Shown here: piece after piece, positions 8,413-15,513 of the stretch
Position numbering within the stretch: position 1 is the stretch's first letter
Layout of the letters: each line of letters begins with the position of its first letter
Source of the DNA: Stephanodiscus triporus
Taxonomy: Eukaryota > Bacillariophyta > Thalassiosirophyceae > Thalassiosirales > Thalassiosiraceae
NCBI GenBank assembly: GCA_036939755.1
Contig: JALLAZ010001127.1
Location: 1-16,921 of the forward strand
Reading direction: 5' to 3'
DNA: 16,921 nucleotides
Made by a program: the position numbers and the translations under genes
The notes under the pieces: model-generated
Told to the model about the DNA's origin: nothing
What the model saw: only the letters and a program-made list of their open reading frames with translations
The model's database searches: none

Positions 8413-10665
8413 ATGGGAAAATCGGCTACCATCGGCTACGCGGCCAGCGCCCTGTCCGAACAAGACGAGAGCGAACGCCTCTCCGCGGACCTCGCCCTTT
8501 TCCTGTCCGATCCCAACCTCCAGAGCGCCCTCGCCGACGGATCGCTCGATCTGTCGTCCTATTCCTCCACGATTAATTCGGAACTTGCCACGCTCGAACG
8601 AGAGTGCATCGCGTTGCACCGTCGGGCGGCGCCGGACATACGGGTACTGCGCGAGGAGATGGACGCATGCGACTCGATATTGGCCGGCTTGCACGAAATG
8701 CTACTGGGTTTTCAGGCCGATCTGTCGGGACTGAGCGGGGATATCCGACAGCTCCAGGACCAGAGCCGCAGCCTGGCCGTGCAGGTGGACAATCGTAGGG
8801 ATGCCGAGGAGGGTCTGCGGCTCTTCCTCGAGCGGATCGTGGTCCCGCCCAATTTGGCACATGTCATTTGCCGGGGGGAGGTGGATGAAATATTCCTCGA
8901 GTGCGTGAAAGATTTGGAAGAGAAGTTCGCCTACGTTCAAATGACGGAGAATAATTTGAATGATCCCGACTGTTCGGACCCTGGTTTGATTTCTAGCTCT
9001 GGTATACCCCCCGCATCAACCGTGGCCGGGAAGGAGATGGTGGGACATATATCGAAACTGAGACTACAGGCAGTCGACCGAACGAGGGCATATTTTTTGA
9101 AGGTTATGAAGCAATTGAGGAGACCCAAAACTCACGTTCGGATGATCCAGTCACACGCCTTACTCAAATACGAGTACTTGGTGGATTTCTTATTGGTCGC
9201 GTCACCTGTGATCCATGCTGAGATAAGGGACGTGTATGTGGAGAGTATGTCCAGGACATTGCATACCCTGTTTCGAACATACCACAAACAGCTCCTCTTG
9301 CTTGATATGAGGTTGGCAACGCGTTCTGATTTGATTGCAGTAGAGGAGGCAGCGTTAAGAGACACTTTCTCAACAAAGGTGAACATGAGAAAGAGGGGAG
9401 ATGCGTTTGCTTTGGGAGATCGGGCAAAGGTATTGGATGGAACAATAAGTGCCGAGACAGGGGGATCTACCCCAATCAATGCTCATTTAGCATTAATGAA
9501 CGGTGACAAATACTCCTATGAAATGATTTTCCGGTCAATCATGTCTCATCTTGTCGACGCAGCGACCAATGAGTATGTCTTCGGGAGGCAATTTTTTAAG
9601 GAGTATGGTCAGGATGAATACTGGCACTCTATTTTTGGCAAAACCCTTTCGTTGGTATTGGAGCAACTGGAAAATTATCTCTTCAACTGCCATGACGCAA
9701 TCGCCATCCTCCTGATGATCAAACTCACTCACTACTACAAGCGCATGGTCAAGGCACGCCGCATAGGAAAAGTAATGGAGCCATTTTTAGACCGCACGAC
9801 AAATCTGTTATGGCCGCGGCTGAAAATGGTAATGGATTCGCAACTTCGCAGCATTCGTGGGGCCAACGCCAAACGAGTGGGTGCAGGAGACATTCATGCC
9901 CATCTAGTCTCTCGCCGATATGCCGAGTTCACTTGCTCGATCTTATTGATTCTGAATCGTGGTGGCAAAGTTTCGAGTGAAATCCATGTCAATGATATCA
10001 CCACCAGCGCTAAGGGGAAAAGTGACAAACCGTCTTATAGAGGGAGCGCCGGTGACATGCTTGTGAATGATTTGGATGTAATGGCGGAAGAAATGATCCT
10101 ACTTCTGAAACGGCTCTCTGATGTACATCCCAGCAACAAAAAGCGCGTCATTTTTATGGTCAATAATCTCGATTCAATCATCACCATTTTCAAAGAGCGT
10201 CGCGTGTCGGGGAAAGAGTTGAATCGTTTCTCGGAATTGTTAGTGCAAGAAAGAGAGCTATTTGTCGAAGAAGAGCTTCTCCAAACTTTTTCCAAAATGA
10301 TCGCATTCGTTCAACAGACTGAGGCACACATGTCAGGAATCTCGGCTCCACGGGGAGCACGGGGTGTTGCCGCACCCGCTGATGTTGTCAATCCAGATGT
10401 AGTGGAAAGCCTTGTCCACGAATTTGCATCCAACTGGAAGTCAGGGATCGAACAAATCAACAGGAATGTCTTGTCGTATTTCTCAAACTTTCGGAATGGA
10501 ATGGAGATCCTGAAGCAGGTTCTCACACAGCTGCTCTTGTACTATACAAGGTTTCAGGATGTCATAAGAAAGGTGTGGAGAGGGAAACCTCCAAGTTTTT
10601 GTAAAGACTTAGTCAGCACAGCAGTAATTTTGGCCGAGATCAAGAAACACGCATTATCTATATAA
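8413..10665 (+). CDS. VPS52: VPS52, subunit of the GARP/EARP tethering complex
   Basis: The protein has 750 residues from the ATG at 8413, which sits in a good context (ACCATGG); human VPS52 is of similar length (723). The frame is open upstream to 8104, but that extension lacks family character. VPS52 with VPS51, VPS53 and VPS54 tethers endosome-derived vesicles at the trans-Golgi network; a related complex (EARP) acts in endosomal recycling. The N-terminal third (about 55-135) is heptad-rich and includes SGLSGDIRQLQDQSRSLAVQ. It is followed by VVPPNLAHVICRGEVDEIF (about 142-160), the conserved VVPP...GEV segment of the family. The central and C-terminal regions match the helical Vps52 body (YLVDFLLVASPVIHAEIRDV; QFFKEYGQDEYWHSIFGKTL), ending near LTQLLLYYTRFQDVIRK. 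It is intronless. Codon use changes from strongly G/C-ending to mixed near 8900. The identification is firm. Confidence 0.92.
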   Translation: MGKSATIGYAASALSEQDESERLSADLALFLSDPNLQSALADGSLDLSSYSSTINSELATLERECIALHRRAAPDIRVLREEMDACDSILAGLHEMLLGFQADLSGLSGDIRQLQDQSRSLAVQVDNRRDAEEGLRLFLERIVVPPNLAHVICRGEVDEIFLECVKDLEEKFAYVQMTENNLNDPDCSDPGLISSSGIPPASTVAGKEMVGHISKLRLQAVDRTRAYFLKVMKQLRRPKTHVRMIQSHALLKYEYLVDFLLVASPVIHAEIRDVYVESMSRTLHTLFRTYHKQLLLLDMRLATRSDLIAVEEAALRDTFSTKVNMRKRGDAFALGDRAKVLDGTISAETGGSTPINAHLALMNGDKYSYEMIFRSIMSHLVDAATNEYVFGRQFFKEYGQDEYWHSIFGKTLSLVLEQLENYLFNCHDAIAILLMIKLTHYYKRMVKARRIGKVMEPFLDRTTNLLWPRLKMVMDSQLRSIRGANAKRVGAGDIHAHLVSRRYAEFTCSILLILNRGGKVSSEIHVNDITTSAKGKSDKPSYRGSAGDMLVNDLDVMAEEMILLLKRLSDVHPSNKKRVIFMVNNLDSIITIFKERRVSGKELNRFSELLVQERELFVEEELLQTFSKMIAFVQQTEAHMSGISAPRGARGVAAPADVVNPDVVESLVHEFASNWKSGIEQINRNVLSYFSNFRNGMEILKQVLTQLLLYYTRFQDVIRKVWRGKPPSFCKDLVSTAVILAEIKKHALSI

Positions 10666-10871
10666 TGAAACGAGCATACATAGATTAGAAAAAAGTTAGT
10701 TAGACTAATATTGCAGCCTATGAACCTGAATTATCCCACACTGATATACCTATATTTTGAGTGTGATTGTAGGACTGATCCATTGTAATCACGATTTATT
10801 CGTATCTCCTGAGGTCAGAACGATCCGTAAAACCGCAGCGTCCTAGGCTGATGACATTGTCGGTGGCAATA
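10666..10871. other. Downstream flank of VPS52
   Basis: This AT-rich 3' region runs up to the left terminal repeat of the TIR element. It contains no gene. The final two bases (TA, 10870-10871) match the TA after the right terminal repeat and may be one half of a target-site duplication. Confidence 0.5.
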
Positions 10872-10897
10872 CTACCGCCTTATTATCAATTGAGACT
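10872..10897 (+). repeat. Left terminal inverted repeat
   Basis: This 26-bp repeat begins CTACCGCCTT and ends AATTGAGACT. It differs from the right copy only at its 2nd and 11th bases. Inside it, TTCGCTAA occurs twice (10902-10909 and 10923-10930), a possible subterminal binding repeat. Confidence 0.72.
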
Positions 10898-10982
10898 CTA
10901 ATTCGCTAACGGTTCGTAAGGGTTCGCTAAGGATTAGGAATTACCTCGCGTAGCAGCCCCGTAGGCAAGTACCACGTAAAAA

Positions 10983-11003
10983 TACTCTATTTTACGTAGA
11001 GTA
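10983..11003. repeat. Small hairpin inside the TIR element
   Basis: TACTCTA (10983-10989) and TAGAGTA (10997-11003) form a perfect 7-bp stem around a 7-base loop. Its function is unknown. Confidence 0.5.
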
Positions 11004-11199
11004 GTAGATAAGTGCCACTTCTCTCTCAGAATTTGCTCGGGCGGCTGCAAAAAAACTATGGACAAAAAATCTGATTGTCTCTCTTCTGGTGAGGTCAAGA
11101 GGACACCTCCCCCGTCCCCCCTCTTTGTTGTTCCACCCCTTGCCGCGCCTCCAACACCTCTTGTCAACCTCTGCTTCGCATCGTGCCTCTCTCGTATGG

Positions 11200-11376
11200 T
11201 TGGTTGTTGCATGATTTCCTAGCGCCTCAGCCTCTCCCTCTCGTCGCCTCCGCCCAGTGCCTCAGTCCGCCATTCATCACACCTCCCCCCTTTGTCGCGC
11301 CCATCTCACTCGGTTGGTTGTCATGACTAGGCCTCCACATCTTGTTGCACCCCTGTCGTTTTGTTGGTTGTTGCAT
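11200..11376 (+). repeat. Imperfect dispersed repeats within the TIR element
   Basis: TTGGTTGTTGCAT occurs at 11200-11212 and 11364-11376, with a shorter variant at 11314-11324. The outer two copies are followed by a GCGCC(T/C)CAGCC-type block. They look like worn copies of a longer unit. Confidence 0.5.
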
Positions 11377-11461
11377 TGCCCGGCGCCCCAGCCTATTGTA
11401 CAGATGGTTGATGTGTGTCGTGTCATGCTGCTACCTTCTGTTCGCCTACGCCTCTTGCCTC

Positions 11462-11690
11462 TCATTCGTGACAGCGCTCAGCATCATCTACCGCCGTGAG
11501 ATGATGACCATATTCCTTATCGTGGTTGTGCTCTTCCACAAAGCGCTTGCCATACTCGTTGATCACGACGTGTACCGCCGAGCCGTCGGGAAGCGATACA
11601 AGCCCGGCTCGGGGACGATGTTAGCCACATCCACCAGGTGGGCGTGAGGGAGCAATGGGTCGAAGGGCGGCGCCTCCGGGCGATAGGTGG
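11462..11690 (-). pseudogene. Decayed coding fragment inside the TIR element
   Basis: On the minus strand two adjacent frames read as well-composed protein. The upstream piece (about 11593-11690) includes HLVDVANIVPEPGLYRFP; the downstream piece (11462-11590) begins DGSAVHVVINEYGKRF, continues with VEEHNHDKEYGHHL and ends at a stop at 11462-11464. The join near 11588-11592 needs one missing base, which would give ...RFPDGSA... without interruption. There is no ATG at the start, and the upstream frame is closed by a stop at 11725-11727. It may be a remnant of the element's own protein or a captured host gene fragment. I do not recognise the domain. The evidence is amino-acid composition and frame continuity only. 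Confidence 0.45.
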
Positions 11691-11772
11691 CGGTGGGGGA
11701 GGGCGGCGTTAGTGGCGACGGTGGCTATGGAATATTATTTTATTTGGCTCTTTGAGGGGGCACAGCTAATTC

Positions 11773-11827
11773 CTAGCCCTTAGCTAGCCCTTAGCTAGCC
11801 CTTAGCTAGTCATTAGCTAGCCCTTAG
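11773..11827 (+). repeat. Five tandem 11-bp units in the right arm of the TIR element
   Basis: The unit CTAGCCCTTAG repeats five times without spacing; four copies are exact and the fourth (11806-11816) has two changes. Related CTAACCCT, TAACCCTTAG and CAAACCCTTA variants follow to 11862. The left arm has only a single related block, so this is a local expansion. Confidence 0.85.
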
Positions 11828-11871
11828 CTAACCCTCTTATTTAACCCTTAGCAAACCCTTACAGTACGGCC

Positions 11872-11897
11872 AGTCTCAATTGATAAGAAGGCGGTGG
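11872..11897 (-). repeat. Right terminal inverted repeat
   Basis: This is the 26-bp inverted partner of the left repeat, read outward as AGTCTCAATT...GGCGGTGG and followed by TA at 11898-11899. Confidence 0.72.
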
Positions 11898-12093
11898 TAT
11901 GTGGTACTTAGTTCATGGTCAGAGCAATGCTGTGTGCCCATAATTCATGTTGTGTTAGATCACGTGAAAATGTTGTGGTCACATAAAGTCAATATGAAAT
12001 CCTAGATAGAATTATTATCTTGCTATTCTACAGCGACATCACTAGAAGAACAATCGAACGACAAACACAGAGCCATCATCAATATTCCCTGCC

Positions 12094-12876
12094 TCAATCC
12101 TGTTCCAAATCAAGATCAATCACTCTGTCGTCGACCTCTTGCTCCATCTTTTGACTCTCGTCCTCTTTGTGAGATGTCGTAATATCCACCGCTTCGTCTC
12201 TCGCCGCCTCAACATTCTCGACCTTCTTGTTCTCTACGATCTCAATCCGACGGACATTCTCCTTAACCTCTTCTTCACTGTACTTGGGAGCAATGATAGT
12301 GAGAACGCCATCGTCGATCCAGGCGGAAATCTGGCTCGTGTCAACATCGCGCTTCAACGCGAATGCCCTGTCAAATCGAGAGTGCACCGAGATGCCTCCC
12401 TCCTCGCGCTTCGTCTCTCCGGAGATTCTCAACACGCGACCATCCTCGTCCAGATGGAGATTGACGTCACTCGCCTCAGCACCTTGCACGTCCATCACGA
12501 TCTTAAGTTGCTTGTCGTCTTGGACAATCCCGTGAGCGTTCCTGGGTCGGGTGATCGAGGGGAGGGCATTCGATGCCGGTACGCCCCGCTGAAGGAGGTA
12601 GCGGGGTGGCCTGCTCACGCGTGGCAATGAAAGAAGAGGACTGTAGAGCATGTCGCCGAGCATTGAATCAAACATCTCATCCATGTCGTGCATGACGCGT
12701 TGGGCATTCCGAGAGAGGAGGGATGGACCGCTAAAAGCGGGCACCATCCTCGATGCCAGTGCGGTGGAAGGACGACTGAGGAAGTGCAAACTTCCGTATG
12801 CGTCGGTTTTCGCCGATAAGGCGGAGGCTAGGAGAGCTGTGACAACAGCTTTATTCGATCGAAGGAATGATACCAT
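12094..12876 (-). CDS. HSP20: Small heat-shock protein (Hsp20) with N-terminal targeting sequence
   Basis: This is a 260-residue ATP-independent holdase-type chaperone. The alpha-crystallin domain covers about 115-198 and ends in DDGVLTIIAPK, the A-x-x-x-G-V-L signature region of Hsp20. An I-x-I motif (RRIEIVE, IEI at 211-213) follows; in this family it docks neighbouring dimers during oligomer assembly. The N-terminus (MVSFLRSNKAVVTALLASAL then SAKTDA-YGS) looks like a signal peptide. The next segment is rich in Ser, Arg and Ala (SLHFLSRPSTALASRMVPAF), so a plastid or other complex-plastid compartment is possible. Tyr rather than Phe would follow the cleavage site, and ER residence is an alternative. 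A long acidic tail (214-260, ending DLDLEQD) exceeds the usual Hsp20 length. It is divergent from a second Hsp20 gene. Confidence 0.9.
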   Translation of the reverse strand: MVSFLRSNKAVVTALLASALSAKTDAYGSLHFLSRPSTALASRMVPAFSGPSLLSRNAQRVMHDMDEMFDSMLGDMLYSPLLSLPRVSRPPRYLLQRGVPASNALPSITRPRNAHGIVQDDKQLKIVMDVQGAEASDVNLHLDEDGRVLRISGETKREEGGISVHSRFDRAFALKRDVDTSQISAWIDDGVLTIIAPKYSEEEVKENVRRIEIVENKKVENVEAARDEAVDITTSHKEDESQKMEQEVDDRVIDLDLEQD

Positions 12877-13385
12877 TTTGTTGTCGTTGACAATCGTTGA
12901 TGGCGATTGGTGATGCTTTGATGGTGATGGTAATGCTTTTTAAGGTTTGATGTGTTTTGGACTTAAACTGAATTTATGAGCAGAACCAACGTCGATTCAA
13001 TCACTTCCATCTGGAAATAATAATCATCGATGGATGCTGCTGGAATTCTGCATTCCTCTTTTTCCAACTGGAAATATGAAGAGCACACCAAGGAGGAGGT
13101 GGACGACTGAAGAAAAGAGTCATGGTTCACATCATGGAGCATGAGTCGACGGCAAATGAGAGTCTTCGAGCTTCGTCAGATCTCCGAGAGTCTTCGAGCT
13201 TCGAAGAATGGAGAGTACGTATGAATTCCAAAACGAAAGCGAACACCGGTGTGACACTGGCTTCGCATTGATCTCCCCCTCCTCCCCTCACTCACTCTCA
13301 CTCCCTCATAAAAACACAACACAAAACAAACCGAAAGCACCAACCGATTGCATTGTCGATCATATCATACGCACCTACATTGAAA
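12877..13385. promoter_or_regulatory. Shared promoter region of two Hsp20 genes
   Basis: These 509 bp lie between divergent starts. TTCCAnCTGGAA occurs twice (13005-13016 and 13062-13073), each a near-perfect palindrome of GGAA/TTCC half-sites. An 18-bp direct repeat (GAGAGTCTTCGAGCTTCG) occurs at 13158-13175 and 13186-13203. TATA-like stretches lie about 60-75 bases before each start (near 12938-12947 on the minus strand, and CATAAAAA near 13307). I found no canonical heat-shock element (alternating GAA/TTC at 5-bp spacing). Confidence 0.55.
13158..13203 (+). repeat. 18-bp direct repeat in the Hsp20 promoter
   Basis: Two exact 18-base copies start 28 bases apart (13158 and 13186). Each contains TCTTCGAGCTTCG, with TTC/GAA half-sites in irregular spacing. 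Confidence 0.8.
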
Positions 13386-13895
13386 ATGAGCCTCGGATTT
13401 TGGAACCCAAACAGTGTCTTCGGCGGATTCGGTGGATTCGACGAAGACTTCTTCACCATGCCTTCTACTCTGTTGGACATCCAGCCTTCCCTAACGCGCT
13501 TCAAGGACGATACAATGCGTCTTTCCTCTCCACGTTACGAAATCACCGAGAACGACAAGCAGTTCCGTCTTGCGGTGGATGTGCCCGGAGTGAAGCCCGA
13601 CCACATGAAGATCGAGTTGGAGAATAATGGCCGCGTCTTGCATATTTCTGGCGACCGCAAGGAAAAGACTGATACCTCGTACAAGGCATTCAAGTTTGAC
13701 AAGAGGTTCACCCTTGGGAGGGACTTGGATACGTCCAAGATCGCGGCGCACCTATCCGATGGAGTGCTTGTGTTGACTGCTCCGAAGATGGAGAAGCTAC
13801 CCCCTACCAAGCAGCAAATTGAAATCATCCAGGGAGAAGCGCCTGCGATGATTGAGGCGGAAGAAGAAAAGAAGACCGATGCAAAAGCTGAGTAG
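13386..13895 (+). CDS. HSP20: Small heat-shock protein (Hsp20), probably cytosolic
   Basis: This 169-residue protein starts at the ATG at 13386 (MSLGFWNPNSVFGGFGGFDE); an upstream in-frame ATG at 13353 would add 11 residues and is less likely. There is no targeting signal. A Gly/Phe-rich N-terminal arm is followed by the alpha-crystallin domain at about 49-135 (VDVPGVKPDHMKIEL near 64-78; SDGVLVLTAPK near 124-134). The I-x-I motif lies at 145-147 (QQIEIIQ), followed by a short charged tail. The length is typical of cytosolic class Hsp20 proteins, which bind unfolding proteins under heat or oxidative stress. It faces the longer Hsp20 gene across 509 bp. Both share the same core order, so they are likely ancient paralogues with different destinations. 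Confidence 0.92.
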   Translation: MSLGFWNPNSVFGGFGGFDEDFFTMPSTLLDIQPSLTRFKDDTMRLSSPRYEITENDKQFRLAVDVPGVKPDHMKIELENNGRVLHISGDRKEKTDTSYKAFKFDKRFTLGRDLDTSKIAAHLSDGVLVLTAPKMEKLPPTKQQIEIIQGEAPAMIEAEEEKKTDAKAE

Positions 13896-14618
13896 TCATG
13901 CAAGGCATAACATAAGTACATGATGATTAGTTATGCAGGACAGGGAACTTGTATTGTTCTGGCGAAAAGTATAGAATAATTAAGATATTAGGATTTTATA
14001 TTTTGTCTGCCTCTGGTGAATGATTAACCCCAACAACAATTCCTCGGCGGTCTAATGATTGTAAGATGGACTATTCTGCTTAGTGCTTCTTTGCCTTCGA
14101 TATAGTACTGGGATCATCTGGCTGTATGCCCATAGAAACATTTTCGATCTATCATTTTGATTTAAGGATAGTATATATGTAAGGGGTTGACAAGGACCCC
14201 AACATTTCGCCTGTGACACTTGAAGCACATGAATGAATGTAAAGTTTCTCGCAAGATCAATTATGGTGGTGTTGCAGGTGCCAAACAATATTATGATAAC
14301 ATCGTCACGGTTTAACAGTCTCCGAATGCTAATTCAAAAAACGTAGTGAGATACTTTAAAGTATATGTTTCCTTTCCTAGAATAGCCTCTATTTGTCTGG
14401 TATTCTTCTTGGCAAGGCGGTCTATATAGATATCTCTCTTAAGGTATCCAGCGCGAAATCAACACGCGCTGTTTGCTCGCATCGCCACACTAATGTGGTT
14501 TCGTAAGTTCTTGGGGTCTGTGGAGTCTTGCCGGAATTCCACCCTGCGAGTCAAAAGAGAGTCTGTCGGTCACACCTGAGTTCAACACATCATCGAGGGG
14601 GGAGGGAACGACGCTTTT
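13896..14618. other. Convergent intergenic region, Hsp20 / Lhcf
   Basis: No gene is supported in these 723 AT-rich bases. A perfect hairpin lies at 14449-14471: CAGCGCG, a 9-base loop, then CGCGCTG. A minus-strand open frame of 78 codons at 14052-14288 has no recognisable character. Confidence 0.6.
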
Positions 14619-15224
14619 TTACATTTCTCCAACGATTGGGATAGACCCTCCCAGCTGCTCGTGGACCATGAGGCCGAGGATGCCCATCATTGCCGCGCGG
14701 CCCTGGTTGAGCTCAACGGCCCGCTTCTGCAGCTTCCACTCCGCGGACTGCTTGTCCCAGCCAAAGTCGAATCCATTGCGGAAGTCCCCCCTAAATTCTG
14801 ATCCGCCGGTGACGTCGGTCATGACGCGGAGCTCGAGGAAGCCGATGAACGCCGTGGTCTGGAGGAGTGCGGCCGTGGGGATTGCGTCCGGGCCGTTGAT
14901 GGCCGCGAGGCCGTTGGGGAAGCTCGCGAAGGAGTCTCCCCCGAGGTCGATGTCCCCGGGGAGGTGGATCCCCGCGCGGGTGATGAGGTTTCCGACGAAG
15001 GCGAGCTGGGCGATGCGCCCGTGCTTGAGCTCGACGTAGCGGAGGCGGTCGAAGGTCTCCTGGTCGGCGCGGTCGAGGAATCCGAGGGGATCGTAGAAGC
15101 CGAGCGGGGGCTGGGCGCCGAGTTCAGACTCGAAGGCGCTTAGGGCCGAGGTGGACTTGGCCACGGGGGCGGGGGCGAAGGCGGCGGCGGAGGCGATGGC
15201 GGCGGCGAAGATGACGGACTTCAT
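14619..15224 (-). CDS. Lhcf: Fucoxanthin-chlorophyll a/c-binding protein (Lhcf type), copy 1
   Basis: This 201-residue light-harvesting antenna protein of the diatom thylakoid binds chlorophyll a, chlorophyll c and fucoxanthin. I chose the start at 15222-15224 (MKSVIFAAAIASAAAFAPAP); the frame runs on to 15347 but that part lies before the presequence. The signal peptide ends in AAA-FAP, the ASAFAP-type motif needed for import through the four-membrane plastid envelope. Three membrane helices follow. Helix 1 has ELKHGRIAQLAFVGN, with the E-x-x-H-x-R chlorophyll ligand set. The middle helix contains FIGFLELRVM. Helix 3 has ELNQGRAAMMGILGLMVHEQ, with E-x-x-N-x-R. It is close to the divergent copy at 15514 but differs most before and within the middle helix, and it lacks one residue in FRNGFDFGWD. 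Both proteins end in PIVGEM. Light-regulated expression is expected from the family, not seen here. Confidence 0.95.
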   Translation of the reverse strand: MKSVIFAAAIASAAAFAPAPVAKSTSALSAFESELGAQPPLGFYDPLGFLDRADQETFDRLRYVELKHGRIAQLAFVGNLITRAGIHLPGDIDLGGDSFASFPNGLAAINGPDAIPTAALLQTTAFIGFLELRVMTDVTGGSEFRGDFRNGFDFGWDKQSAEWKLQKRAVELNQGRAAMMGILGLMVHEQLGGSIPIVGEM

Positions 15225-15513
15225 GGTTGCGAAGAGGATGGGAAGGAGGAGGGATTGTGGTTTGTGGGTGTGGAGCTCGAAGAAAAATCCTGCTGTGCAA
15301 GTACGTAGTTCGTATTGACGGGGCATTCGGGAGCCCCCCCAAATCAACTCGTGGGTCCTCTTGATTGAGCTAACAAAATTTTGAGAAATTTCGGGCCGCG
15401 GGGGATGCGGTAAGTTGAAGTATCTTGGGGAGGATTGAAGGTCTGTGTTTCTCCCGTCGACTCAGAGCTCCGCAAACTTTCCACATTTTTTTCACCCCAA
15501 AGAAACTCCTACC
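15225..15513. promoter_or_regulatory. Shared promoter region of two Lhcf genes
   Basis: These 289 bp separate the two divergent starts. GAGCTCC occurs once on each coding strand at a similar distance from the ATG: 15465-15471 for the + gene (43-49 bases upstream) and the reverse complement at 15272-15278 for the - gene (48-54 bases upstream). It may be a shared core or 5' untranslated element. The minus-strand gene also has a TGACG at about 15316-15320 on the + strand. Function is not shown by sequence alone. Confidence 0.5.

Larger units (their letters stand above)
10872..11897. mobile_element. Candidate non-autonomous TIR DNA transposon, 1,026 bp
   Basis: Bases 10872-10897 and the reverse complement of 11872-11897 match at 24 of 26 positions; the shared core is TTATCAATTGAGACT. 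TA lies immediately outside both ends (10870-10871 and 11898-11899), as expected for TA-targeting DNA transposons such as the Tc1/mariner group. The inverted similarity resumes further in: 10927-10943 pairs with 11767-11783 at 15 of 17 positions. The right arm is longer because an 11-bp unit has been amplified there. No intact transposase frame exists inside, but a decayed coding segment lies at 11462-11690 on the minus strand. The family is unassigned because the TIR sequence is not one I recognise. Coincidental inverted repeats are unlikely at this length. Confidence 0.72.

Noticed and set aside
11342..11647. 101-codon + strand frame inside the TIR element
   Set aside because: Composition is unconvincing; the better protein-like reading of the overlapping part is on the minus strand.
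11773..11862. Telomere-like CCCTTA/AACCCT repeats
   Set aside because: The unit is 11 bp and includes CTAG; it sits inside the right arm of a TIR element, not at a chromosome end.
12877..13385. Canonical heat-shock elements in the Hsp20 promoter
   Set aside because: GAA and TTC half-sites are present but not alternating at 5-bp spacing anywhere I could find.
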